Assembly: GCA_027924645.1 (NCBI GenBank)
Contig: BSBN01000781.1
Location: 930,001-994,000 of the forward strand
Source: Cunninghamia lanceolata
Taxonomy: Eukaryota; Streptophyta; Pinopsida; Cupressales; Cupressaceae
Length of the DNA: 64,000 nt
Direction: 5' to 3'
Part shown: positions 45,602 to 56,375 of the stretch, one piece after another
Position numbering within the stretch: position 1 is the stretch's first letter
Layout: each line of letters starts with the position of its first letter
Notes under the pieces: model-generated
Seen by the model: the letters and a program-made list of their open reading frames with translations, nothing else
The model's database searches: none
Told to the model about the DNA's origin: nothing
Position numbers and translations under genes: made by a program

Positions 45602-47284
45602 CTACAGGAGAAAAGATTTCTCCATAATCATACCTTCTTTTTGAGAATGCCCCTTAGCAACCAGTCTTGCCTTGTACTTGTCAATACTACCATCTGGACC
45701 ATATTTCTTTTTAAATACCCACTTATAGCCCACAGGTTTTCTACCTTCAGGCAAGGGCACCAGATCCCAGGTTCCATTTTTCTCCAACGATGACATTTCA
45801 TTATCCATGGCTTCCAACCAAGAATCTGAATCAGATAAACTAATAGCTTCTTTCACAGTCCTAGGTTCATCAGTATCAGTAAGCAAAGCATAGGCACAAG
45901 TTGAATCAAGTACTGAAAATCCATACCTATCTAGTTGTCTTCTTTCACGTGTAGACCTCCTCAATGGCTGAGGTGCAGGTTCAGGTTCTTGCTCTGGATC
46001 TGAATCTTCAGAGCTACTCGAACTCACTTCTGAATCATCTACACTTGGTGCTTGTTGTTCCTCTTTTACAGGGGTCAGAGGAATATTAACAACACTCTTT
46101 TCTTTCTTCTTTTCTGTCTTGTCCGGCTGAGGATCAACAACCAAAGGTTTCAGCTCTCTAAAAATTACATTCCTGCTATAAATTACTTTTTCAGTTTCAG
46201 GATTCCAAAGCTTGTACCCTTTAACACTGACTCCATAGCCAATAAAGATACATTTGACTACCTTGTAATCCAACTTAGATCTTTTTCCCTCAAGAATATG
46301 AGCATATGCCTCACAGCCAAAGACACAAAGATGTCTTAGAGAGGGCTTCTTTCTATACCATGCTTCCATAGGCGTCTTATCAACCAATGCCAAAGTAGGA
46401 GAACATTTTAGCAAGTAACAAGCTGTAGCAACTGCCTCAGCCCAGAATCTTTGTTCAAGACCAACATAACTCAACATACTTCTTGTTTTCTGCATCAATG
46501 ATCGATTCAACCTTTCAGCAACTCCATTTTGCTATGGAGTATAAGGTGTAGTCTTATGCCTTTTTATTCCATGATCAACACAATATTTATCAAAATCTGC
46601 ATTGCAATATTCACCACCGTTATCCATTCTCAAACATTTTATTTTTCTACCAATCTGATTTTCCACAAGAGTTTTAAATTCTTTAAACCGACTGAACACT
46701 TCTGATTTATTTTTCAAAAAATATAAAAATGCCCTCCTTGAATAATCATCAATAAATGATACATGGTATCTTGATTTAGATAAAGAAGGAACATCAACTA
46801 GACCAAAAACATCAGAATGTACATAGTCCAGAACACCAGTAGATTTATGAGAACTAGAGTAAAAAGAAACATGATTCTGTTTTCCATATATACAATGTTC
46901 GCAGAAATCAAACTCCATATTACAATCAATCAACCCATCTACTAGGGTTTTGTTTTTCAAGGTTTTTAAACCTTTTTCACCTATGTGACCAAGTCTATGA
47001 TGCCAAAGCATTGTTTTCTCTATAGAAATTTTAACTTCCATAGAGTTTACATCATGTGTTACAATAGTAGCTTTTTCAGATTTTACAGAGATACTATTAC
47101 AGCATGCTAGTTTAGCATCTAACCTATACAAAGTTCCAATGCGTTCACCCTTTGCCAGTACAATAGAACCTCTAGTCATCTTACAGCCACCATTCACAAA
47201 AGTAACTTGCACTCCAACATCATTAAGCTTACTAACAAAAAGTAAATTTTGAGCCAGACTTGGTATGTGTAATACTCCATTCAT
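45602..47284 (-). pseudogene. Copia-2 integrase and connection region
   Basis: One minus frame with a TAG at 46529 (TP-stop-QNGVAER, a probable Gln). GAG-pre-integrase/zinc region: MLWHHRLGHIGEKGL .. CEHCIYGKQ. Core: FIDDYSRRAFLYF, RMDNGGEY and GVAERLNRSL give the D-D-E triad, all present. The C-terminal part includes VFGCEAYAHI, FIGYGVSVKGYKLWNPE, an acidic Ser/Glu linker (SSSSSEDSDPEQEPEP), and the start of RT (MDNEMSSLEKNGTWDLV, YKWVFKKK). Confidence 0.92.
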
Positions 47285-47606
47285 TCCCTTTATTCTGCCA
47301 TCCGAGAACTGGATTCTGACTCTTCCTCAGCCAACAATTTCCAGTGTCGAATCACTTGCTAGGAACACCTTCCCACCAGCATACAGTTCATACTTTGTGA
47401 ACCATTCTCTGTGAGATGTCATATGAAAAGATGCTTCTGAATCCACCAGCCATACCTTTTCAGATGTAGGTGTTGCCAAGGTAACAATGAAGGCATCAGC
47501 ATCACTCTGAGAAGAATCATTGTCAAAGAAGTTCTTCTTCTTCTTTTTCTCCTCTTTGCAGTCTCTTCTGATGTGTCCTTTCTGCCCACAATTCCAGCAC
47601 TTCACC
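47285..47606 (-). pseudogene. Copia-2 zinc knuckle and protease
   Basis: VKCWNCGQKGHIRRDC is an intact CX2CX4HX4C knuckle followed by a lysine run. The protease motif reads VWLVDSEASFHMTSHREWF, so the catalytic DSG is DSE (GGA to GAA). A TGA at 47327 lies in the same frame as the following integrase segment. The Gly loss in the active-site triad should inactivate the protease. Confidence 0.88.
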
Positions 47607-48291
47607 TTGGACTTTGTGCCAAGAGATTTTGATCTCCCCTTTGATTTGGACTAAGACTTCTTGTCCTTCTTCTTGCCTCTTTCCTTTGATCTACCTCGAA
47701 CAGACAGGGCCTCTTTGGCCATCTCAGAAGATTTCCTCCGTATCTCTTTAGATAACAACGAGGTAACAACCACTTCAATTGTAAATGTGGTTGTTGTACT
47801 TCCAATAGCCATCACAAGATGATCCCATGAGTCAAGTAAGGAACACAACAGAAGCATACAGTTGTCTTCCTCTTCTATTTTTACACCTACAGATGTCAAC
47901 TGTGCAACAATTAGATTAAACAAGTTTAGATGGTCTGCTACAGATGCTCCTTCATCCATCTTCAGAGAGTACAACTTCTTCTGAGGAAAAGTTTATTCAC
48001 CAAGGACTTGCCCTGATAAATATTTCCCAACCTTTTCCACAAATCTTTTGTAGTCTTCTCTTCATGGATGTTCAATAGAACAGAATCTGCTAAACTTAAT
48101 CTTATCAATCCTCTGGCTTTCATAACTGCCAATTCCCAGTCTTCTTGCTTCATGGCTGAAGGTTTAGTTTTAGACACAGCAACCTAAAGATCTCTGTCGA
48201 CCAGCATATCTTCAACTTTAAGTTTCCACAACTCAAAGTTTGTGCCATTGAAATTTTTAATGTCTATTTTTCCTGATGTACTTGCCATCAT
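47607..48291 (-). pseudogene. Copia-2 gag
   Basis: The ATG pair at 48291/48288 opens MASTSGKIDIKNFNGTNFELW (trimmed here), the classic Copia gag N-terminus. A TAG at a Gln position precedes 48177. Then MKQEDWELAVMKARGLIRLSL .. DLWKRLGNIYQGKSLVNKL, and a frameshift near 47970 to YSLKMDEGASVADHLNLFN .. SWDHLVMAIG, characteristic of the UBN2-type domain. A TAG at 47651 separates the basic tail from the knuckle. Confidence 0.88.
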
Positions 48292-48379
48292 ATTTAAAAA
48301 AATAGACCTCTACAAAACTCCCACTCACTGAACTAACACAAAAAACCCAACCTACCAACAAGGATAACATAACTAGCCA

Positions 48380-48392
48380 GGCTCTGATACCA
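48380..48392 (-). other. Primer-binding site of Copia-2
   Basis: Minus strand TGGTATCAGAGCC, two bases after the 5' LTR end, initiator Met tRNA type. Confidence 0.92.
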
Positions 48393-48394
48393 CT

Positions 48395-49539
48395 TGTAAG
48401 GAAAGCAGAGGTGCGGAATACAACTTTCCTAATGTTAATTCAAAGGGGATAATGCAAGCAGGTTACGTTTAATTCAAATACAAAGATAAATACACTAGAA
48501 AATACAGAATAAACATTCAAGACAACAAAGAACAACACCAGATTTACATGGGAAAACCCTTTCAGGTAAAAAACCCACCACCACAAGAGAGACTATCTTT
48601 ATTACAGTAAACTTAATAGTCACAATAAAGATCCCAACTCTTTTGCTTAGGTATCGATTCTCTACAATTATACAAAACTATTCACTTCATCTGTATATCT
48701 ACAAATTAAACTATATAATCAAATCTCTTTATCAACCATCAACGACATCACCAAATCTATATATATTTCCAGTCTCCAAGAGCAAAACCATTTTTCTAAC
48801 TTCTGCCCTAATTGTTCGTTTCAACTGACCCAACATCACTGCCTTCCAGCCATCACAACTGTTCATATCCATGTGAGAGGTTTAGTCCCACATTCACCAG
48901 TTCACTTTTGACATTCTGGTTTATAACCCCAAACACATTGTATGACTATTGTCAGTAATTTTGTTGCCGACAATGCCAGTCAAAGCCTCATCGGTATAGC
49001 CTTAATCATCAGTGACAACTCCACCATTCACAGTGATGAGTCCTTGTCCCACCGATGCTCAAATATCTTCATCCTCCATCAGAGTGACCTCTTCCATTGG
49101 CTCAAACTCTTTACGCTGTGTCGATGAATATCCTCTCACCAATCGTCTAGACAAACCACCATTGGTGAGACCGTTAACATCGAAGGGACTCTTCAAAGCT
49201 GGGCCGATAGTGATTCTCACGCCAACGCCAACCTCCATTGATCTCCACAAACTCCCATCGGGGTAACCCAATATGTTGGAGTAACTACCATAAGCTTTGC
49301 CAATGGCAAACCTTATGCAAATAGACATATGTCATCGGTGAAACATTGCATATCGACCAAGAGCTCCTCACTCCCGCTGATACAAGAAGTCTGCCCAATG
49401 GTCACTACCATCGGTGAAACTCATATCATCGGTAGAGCCCAACATGGATATGCCGATAGTGTTCTATTAACCTGATGAATGAAGAACATGTGAATGATAT
49501 GAGGTTCCAAGCAGTAATTTGAGACACTAGGTCTCTTCA
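48395..49539 (-). repeat. Copia-2 5' LTR
   Basis: 1,145 bp partner of 43145-44237. Many of its CG-containing words are decayed relative to the 3' LTR (for example CATCGGAG to CATCAGAG, GACGATG to GACAATG). Confidence 0.9.
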
Positions 49540-51343
49540 ATTCCACTCCTCCCAACTCCTAATATCTCCATCCTTAAATCCCCTAATCCATCTATCCACA
49601 CATCCCATTCCCTTAAATCCCCTAACATTCCTAATCAAAATCAACCAATGCACACATTGACTAAATATGAAGCTATCAAAAAATCCATGGGATCCCAAAA
49701 TAATCATTTGGATGCTTCCCCACATAAAGTAAAAAGCCTATAAAAGCCTCAAAATTATCATGTCGAAGGGCATCGATACACAAACCAAAATCAAAAATCC
49801 AAAAGGCTACAAATGCCCACACCCCCAAAAGCAAAAACCAAAATGGTGTGGGTCCCTAAGCAAAAGGAAATCAATCCAAATGATTCATCCAAATCCCAGT
49901 GTATCAAAAATCCTACATCCCACAAATCCCGCTCCCCATCTAAAACTTCTAAAAATCCTAAGTCCATTTTGGTCCCTAAGTACTCAAATTAGAAAAATAA
50001 CAAATCCCAATTACTCCCAACACCCCATACCAATCAAAAGCTTCAAAATCCAAAATGGTGTGTGCAACCATTGGTCTTGGTTCCTTTCCATTCCACAACA
50101 TTTCCACATACTTCCATCTCCCCATCTTTCATCCATTATCCTACATATTTCACCCATCATATCCTTATGGTCCATGCTTTTGCATAATCCTTCCATCCAT
50201 AATCCATATCATAATCTACTATGCTTCATCCATCCATAATCCACATCATAATCCACTATTATCCATCCATCCACAATCCACATCATAATCCACCATCTCT
50301 CACCCATCCATAATTCACATCATAATCCACTCCATATCCATTTCATCCAATCATATACCAACATCCATGTGCATAATGCTAACATAATACCTTGCTATTG
50401 GAAACACACGCTTGAGTCCCCATCATCCATCAAAAATTCTCTTTCCTCTCGTCCCCCATCCCATCCAAATACTCCAAAAAAAAGAAAAAAATGAAAAAAA
50501 AAGTAAAGAGAAATCATTCATCCAATGGTGAAAACTTGGCAAACAAGCGCCTTGGATAAGTACCATGATGAAAACTTGGAAAACATGCATCATGTGTAGA
50601 TTGATTGTCTATGTTCCTTAAACTTGGTGGCATGTTATCTCATCTACTCATCCTATCATTCCTTCTACCTATCCTTCCTATCATATCTTCTTTATCCATT
50701 ATATCCACATAATTATCCCCTTGATCTATCCATCTTCCCTTTCTCCTTTTGATCTTGATAAAGAAATAGGGGAAAATTGTTGAAAATGCTTTGGACATCT
50801 CTTGATATACCTCACCCTTTCCAACCAATCCAATCAATCCTATCGTCATAAGCTTTGTCATGTAAAATCATAAGCATTATACCTAGAATGTGGCATGTTA
50901 TTCCTATGCAACATAGTCTTTGGAGATCACATCCTCAACACCTCATCCATTCCATCCATTGTTTCCTATCCTTTTATCCATCCATCTATCATGAGTCTTC
51001 CATCCCATTTAGTATCTCCCATCCTTTTATCCATTCATCCAATCCCATCTCCATCCTTTGCATCTAAACCTGGTTTTCTCTTGTCATTGGTATCTAGCAT
51101 CTAGGCTATCCAAATTGTTATCCAATGTCATCTCAAAACATTCAAAATCCAAAAACATCATAACATTTAAAAATCTGAAAAAAAGTAACAACATCCAACA
51201 AATACAAAAACATCATAACATTCAAAAATCCAAAAAAATCAAAAACATTCAGCAAATCCAAAAAAATCAAAACATCCAAAAAATACAAAAAAATTACAAC
51301 ATTTCAAAAATCTAAGAAATAAATCCAAATTCAAGTCATATTT
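49540..51343 (+). other. Pyrimidine-rich Gypsy-C region
   Basis: Continues the tract interrupted by Copia-2, dominated by CCATCC, CATAATCCA and AAATCC words, and C-poor AAAAATC words after 51130. Several overlapping frames stay open by composition alone. One includes KTKMVWVPKQKE, reminiscent of a short motif in retroelement gag/protease linkers, but nothing firm. Confidence 0.4.
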
Positions 51344-51363
51344 AATCCATACTAATCCAATCG

Positions 51364-51522
51364 GCGGGGGCCCTAGCTCAATTGGCTAAGTAATTCCGTT
51401 GTGATAAAGATGGTCACGAGGTCTAGTCTCCCCCCCGTCCCCGTGGTACCGGAGGGCGTGTCGTGCCAGCGCCACTGGTCACGTGAAAAAAAGTTTACCA
51501 AGCAAAAAACAAAACAAAAAAA
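51364..51522 (+). mobile_element. tRNA-derived SINE with A-rich tail
   Basis: GC-rich head GGGGGCCCTAGCTCAATTGG (A box TAGCTCAATTGG at about 51374), B-box-like GAGGTCTAGTCTCC about 50 bases later, a GC-rich tRNA-unrelated body, and an A-rich tail (GAAAAAAAG .. CAAAACAAAAAAAA). It is flanked by a 20-bp direct repeat, 51344-51363 and 51523-51542, with one mismatch (AATCCATAC[TC]AATCCAATCG). A long duplication and 3' A-tail indicate LINE-mediated insertion. It lies inside the Gypsy-C internal region. Confidence 0.85.
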
Positions 51523-51542
51523 AATCCATACCAATCCAATCG

Positions 51543-52283
51543 AGTAATCTAGTCAATAATTCAAAAACACACTTTGGTTTTGTTTCCAACCTTGTTGTTA
51601 AACCTATCAATCAATCTTTTATACAATCATCATCAATGAGATATATCATTCCCGCATCCTGGTGTTGTTCTAGGGATATATCGTTCCCCACAATGACAAC
51701 ATATCCTCAATCAATCCAATCAATCCTTGATCAATCAATCATTGATTTCCAGCTTGACAGGGGCAATACCTTGTTTTTTTTTTAATCATTTGTGCATGCA
51801 TGCTTGCTTGTGTGTGTTATCTTTTTTTATCTTGCATTTGTATTAGTCCTGGCAGCATATTATCACCATGACATCATGGTCTTCCATATCATGGTGTCGA
51901 ACGGCATATGTTTGCTTGTGACCTTTTATCTTTTATGCACATGACACATCATCACTCTAGTCTTTATACCTTGGTGCATAATCTCTAGTGCTATATCAAA
52001 CTATATGATTGCTCACTCAATGCAACATAACATCTCATTCATCCATTTCATACATCCCTTATCTTTCCTACATTTCTTTAACCAATATGTTTCATCCATT
52101 TCGAGAGCATATATGTGTTCTTCTAACCCACCTATCCTCTCAAGGGGGCATGACATCCCTACATCATCTTTCCTTGTCACTTTCACTTCAAGTGATTGGG
52201 GCATCCTACCATCTTCTTCTATCCAACCAAGCACTATATTTTATCTTTCTTTGAAATGATGTTGCTTCACAACACCATCTCAA
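51543..52283 (+). other. Gypsy-C 3' internal region
   Basis: No supported gene. AT-rich with CATGCATGCTTGCTTG near 51784. Several composition-driven open frames at 52005-52259 overlap one another and carry no motif. Confidence 0.4.
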
Positions 52284-52296
52284 AGAGGGGCAAAAT
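52284..52296 (+). other. Polypurine tract of Gypsy-C
   Basis: AGAGGGGCAAAA directly before TGTAGACACC. Confidence 0.7.
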
Positions 52297-52989
52297 GTAG
52301 ACACCTAAAATTGACTCTAACTTTGCCATCACACATTCAACCCATTTCTTCCACATTAATTAAATAACTTACAATTATTTAAGTAATCTATTCAATTTTC
52401 TATAGTTAATTAAATAATTTATTATTTAATTAATTAAATCATCATCCAAATATTAATTAAATAAATTAGATATTTATTTAATTAATAAATCCAAATCGCA
52501 TCTTGTTCTCGATTTCTTTCTTTTTAACTCATGTGTATCTAATTAATTTATTTAATTAGATAATCCTCTCAATTGTCCTCTCATCTTCTTTTTTATTTAT
52601 TTCCTTTTAAATCAAATAAAAATCAAATCCTTTCTTCTTTCAAATCTTATCTTTCACCTGATTTATTTCCTCTTTTGTGCAATGAAGAAAAAATCAAATC
52701 TCTATCTCCAAAATCAAATCTTCTTCCCTCCATGATAAAAAATCTATAAAACTAGCCTCAACCAAACCATTTTGATCACGCAACAAAGTAAAGTTATGCT
52801 GCAGGAATAATGAGCAACCAACATATCAACATCTCATATCAATCTTTCCTATCACAGAGAACAAAGCTAGTAGATTCGAGTGCACATCTACTATGTTCTA
52901 TTCGAAGTGTGCGAACTTGATTGAAGGAGAAGGTATTGTGTTATTTACATTGATCTTTCGTATTCCTTTGATCATTTTTCATGCATGCA
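52297..52989 (+). repeat. Gypsy-C 3' LTR
   Basis: 693 bp, TGTAGACACC .. CATGCATGCA, TATAAAA at 52745, palindrome cluster 52355-52561, followed by the duplicated CCATC. Confidence 0.88.
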
Positions 52990-53408
52990 CCATCCAATTA
53001 ATAGGAGTGAGGGGTTGAAATTCTAAAGTGGTTGTAAATAAATCATCATACCAGAACCATCATCAATAATTCCCATAGTATCAAAACCAAGAACTCATAG
53101 TCTTGTATTTGTTTAATGGTCATTCTGGACCAATCCCTTCTTACTTTGAAATCATTCTGACAATCAACCCAATAATCTTCCAAATGTGGATGATGGAGAT
53201 ACTTTGGCCCCAACTACAAGTTATCTCTGACATAGTTTTTACTGTCAAATGTAAACCTCCTAGAATAGAAATACATATTGACGTTTATGAGTGTTCTTTC
53301 CATATTTTTTGCATCAAAGGATGATTGGAAAGTATAATGATCAAGTTTTAGAGGAAATGGATACCCTGATTTCTTCCTATCTTTGCACCTTTTATTTACC
53401 GATGCCAT
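52990..53408 (-). pseudogene. Unknown ORF (right copy), N-terminal part
   Basis: Minus frame from MASVNKRCKDRKKSGYPFPL at 53408, continuous to the Gypsy-C insertion and then to 11474-11070. Stops at 53214, two adjacent TGA near 53035 (likely CGA) and a TAA near 52998. Segments LEDYWVDCQNDFKVRRDWSR and QIQDYEFLVLILW have no family assignment. The preserved frame over about 275 codons argues for a real ancestral gene. Confidence 0.5.
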
Positions 53409-54140
53409 TTTCTAGCATAGCTCAATTAAAATGAGATCATCAATTACATATCTAGGTAATTAAAACATGCTAAGGGAAATGGACATTGAAGCAAGCCCAA
53501 AATACATCATGAAATTTCAAGGATATGTAATTTTCTATGTTACATTTAGCCCCTACTTTAGCAAGTTGATGGCACTAAGTGATAAGCTATGCTAAAGTAC
53601 TAAAATGAAATACTGAAAGTAAATAACATCACAAAAGGATACCCAAAAGGATGCTGTAGAGGATGCAGAGCTCTTCAAGTAGAGGAATGAAGCACCTAGG
53701 TTGAGATCCTACAAAACAAGTATATTAGAGAACAAAAACCCTGCAAGGAAACAATGTTAGAAGGCATAAACCTATAAAATTGTTGTGTCAAAGAATCACA
53801 AACATATATATAAACATAAATAACGCATACATAGAGGAGAAAAACACATAGAAAGCGAAGATAAATTTTGAGTCAGTAAAGTGAAAGAGACCTCAATGTG
53901 AAAGGTTGTCTCAATACCATGCGTCATCCCCAAAATACAATAAAAATAAAGAAAACAATAAATAGACAAATTCTTAAGAGGATGGAAGAATATAATGAGT
54001 CAATCAATTTCTTCAAGGAGAAATTGAATACAAATAGACAGGGAAGAAATCAATATGAACAAAGAGAGTACATGATTCAAACACTAGCTTGCTCTGTTTC
54101 TAGGGGTCGTGCAAATCACAATACCCTCATGGATCACAGA
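53409..54140. other. Gene-free stretch
   Basis: Purine-rich, AT-rich on the plus strand, with an open frame at 53898-54209 (103 codons, KIKKTINRQILKRM) that has no motif. No feature identified. Confidence 0.4.
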
Positions 54141-54745
54141 CTAGCAATTTGTGTTATGATAGGTGACCATGAGTGTAAAAAGGTAGGTCATATGAAGCAC
54201 ATAGGCTAGCAATTTGTATTATGCTAGGTGGCTCATATGATACTAACACCTTATAGAGCGTATCAAATACCAATGCCTTAGGGAGCTTATCAGACACCAA
54301 CACTATAGGGGGTGAACGCCTCAAGGAACATAAAATAAGCAATGCCGCAGGGGGGTGAATTAATAAGCTACACCTTAGGGAGCATAAATAAAGCAAGGTA
54401 CATGTATGGATGAACATGTGAATTAATAAGCTACACCTTAGGGAGCATAAATAAAGCAAGGTACTAGCAATTTGTGTTATGATAGGTGACCATGAGTGTA
54501 AAAAGGTAGGTCATATGAAGCACACATGCTAGCAATTTGTATTATGCTAGGTGGCTCATATGATACTAACACCTTATAGAGCGTATCAAATACCAACGCC
54601 TTAGGGAGCTTATCAGACACCAACACTATAGGGGGTGAATGCCTCAAGGAACATAAAATAAACAATGCCGCAGGGGGGTGAATTAATAAGCTACACCTTA
54701 GGGAGCATAAATAAAGCAAGGTACATGTATGGATGAACATGTGAA
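54141..54745. repeat. Recent tandem duplication, 323-bp unit
   Basis: Unit 54141-54463 (CTAGCAATTTGTGTTATG ..) is repeated from 54464 to about 54745 with only a handful of substitutions. Unit 1 also carries an internal second copy of the ~43-bp block AATTAATAAGCTACACC..AAAGCAAGGTA. Antisense frames (54154-54459, 54477-54740) are open because they repeat each other, and are not supported genes. Confidence 0.9.
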
Positions 54746-54896
54746 TAGATTATATGCCCCCCTTAAAATATTAGAATGTGTAATATGCAAATATTTTAAG
54801 GTAAAGAAAAGGGGAAGAAAGAGGAGGGGAGATTCTTAAGAAGAATGCAAACCCCTAGGACAAATTGTCGCTACCCCCCAAGATAGGGTGAGGACA

Positions 54897-56335
54897 TGTT
54901 ACAAATATGTGCCTAACCGGTGTTGTCATTGATGTCAACATATCTTTGTTGTCATTGGTGTCAACTGTATCTTATTCTATTACCTGTTTAGAAGACTTGT
55001 ATGTTGAGGATATTAAGAAAATTAGCCTCTCAGGAAGAAACAAGTGAGTTACACATCTCTCTGTCAGACACAGTGAAGACAGTGCAGTTCAATGAAGTAG
55101 ATTGCTCTGCATTCCCAGTGAGATGAAGATCAGAGTCTGCAGATTAAAGGGTTTGTAGAGGATTGTCTGAAGTTGCTCTAGTCAAGATTTGAGAGGTTTG
55201 CATGAAGTATTGGTGAAGTTATGGCCATCTGAGTAGAACCAGGTTTTGTAGTTGTTCAGAGGTGACAGAGTGACAGGAATTTGGTCCGGATTGCTCCACA
55301 TTGGGATATTATGGTCTGCGGATCTAGAGGTATGTTTGGGATGTTGGTGTGCATCCTCAACTCAAGTGGTCCGTGGCTTGGAGGTCCGCAAGCAATATTT
55401 CTAGTGTGATAGTCATGACAGTTGGTGTGCTTAAGTTCCCAGATGAAGATGCAAGTGTTTTTGGTAATCTGAGGTGATGCAGTTATTCTTGTTGATTTCA
55501 TTATGCTTGTGGTGGTCTTTGGATTATGTGCCTATTGTGTTGGTGGTCCGCATTGAGGATTGAGCTTGAGGTTGAAGATTTCTCCTTGAATGTTGTTGTT
55601 CTTTCCAGTCTTGGCCGACCAGATGCGTGGTACATGTTGCGGATGATCTAAGAAGAGTTCTATGGAGCGTGGCATGTTGATCAAGGAAGATTTAAGTCCC
55701 AGCTATGTTTGGCCAACAGTGTAGCATTTTAAGTCTTGTGATTGTAAATTGCTTGTAATGCCTATCTTGGAGAATGTTCCAAATAGATGATTGTAAGGCC
55801 AACTTTGATGTTCATTCCAAAGTCAATGTCATGTATAAATAAGTGTTGTGAAGTCATGGAAATGTGGGGAAGTAAGCGAAGATGTGGATGTAGCGAGGAA
55901 GTGAGTGGGAGTAGAGAAAAGGTGGTGTGCGCTTCAATGGAACTGAACCTTGCATGAAGAAGATGTTGTTTCTCAATTCAACCTTTCAGTGTTAACATTG
56001 TGAATGTTCTTGTAGGTAGTGAGCCTCCTTTGAGTAGTGAGCTCTAGGTAGTGTGCTCGAAGGCAAGTGCCTTCTCATTTTTATATTCTTTTAACAGAGA
56101 ATAAATCTTGTTGGTTAACCCTCACCGTGGTTTTTCCCTTAACCAGGTTTCCACATAAAAATCCTGGTGTTATGTGTGTTGATTATGTTTCTGCTCATGT
56201 GTTGTTGATTCATGCTTTCATGGTTATATCATTAATCTGTTAATAAGTGGTAAAGAGGATTAAATGCAGCATAAGATAAAAGTTTTGTGATAACTGATTC
56301 ACCCCCCCTCTTAGTTGTCTACCCTAATTTCAATA
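54897..56335 (+). repeat. Copia-3 5' LTR
   Basis: TGTTACAAATATGTGCC .. CTAATTTCAATA (final CA mutated). A tandem copy of GTTGTCATTG[AG]TGTCAAC is present here and single in the 3' LTR. AATAAA at 56100, R-region hairpin near 56129-56160, U5 stem at 56289-56319. Confidence 0.93.
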
Positions 56336-56337
56336 AT

Positions 56338-56349
56338 TGGTATCAGAGC
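56338..56349 (+). other. Primer-binding site of Copia-3
   Basis: TGGTATCAGAGC, initiator Met tRNA type. Confidence 0.92.
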
Positions 56350-56375
56350 AGTTCCTCTAAAAGAAGCTTGAACGC

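Larger units (their letters stand above)
43145..49539 (-). mobile_element. Copia-2, minus-strand Ty1/Copia element
   Basis: 5' LTR 48395-49539, priming site 48380-48392, gag, protease, integrase, RT and RNase H in Copia order on the minus strand, polypurine tract next to 44238, 3' LTR 43145-44237. No matching target duplication is present (CCTCT versus ATTCC). It interrupts the pyrimidine-rich part of Gypsy-C. It is defective through stops and at least three frameshifts. Confidence 0.92.
11475..52989 (+). mobile_element. Gypsy-C, large nested Ty3/Gypsy-type element
   Basis: LTRs at 11475-12171 and 52297-52989 bound the element, and 5-bp duplications CCATC lie at 11470-11474 and 52990-52994. 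Subtracting Gypsy-2, Gypsy-1 and Copia-2 leaves about 13 kb of internal sequence, large for a plant LTR element. The priming-site-like block TTTTGGCACGCCC is not initiator-Met type and resembles that of plant Tat/Athila-group Gypsy elements (family knowledge, unconfirmed). No RT, RNase H or integrase was seen, so this copy looks non-autonomous or deleted. Confidence 0.8.

Noticed and set aside
51364..51440. Functional tRNA gene
   Set aside because: A and B boxes are present, but there is no cloverleaf with a matched acceptor stem, and the A-rich tail plus 20-bp flanking duplication indicate a SINE.
54154..54740. Paired Leu/Cys-rich antisense membrane proteins
   Set aside because: They are two copies of the same tandem duplication in an uninformative frame.
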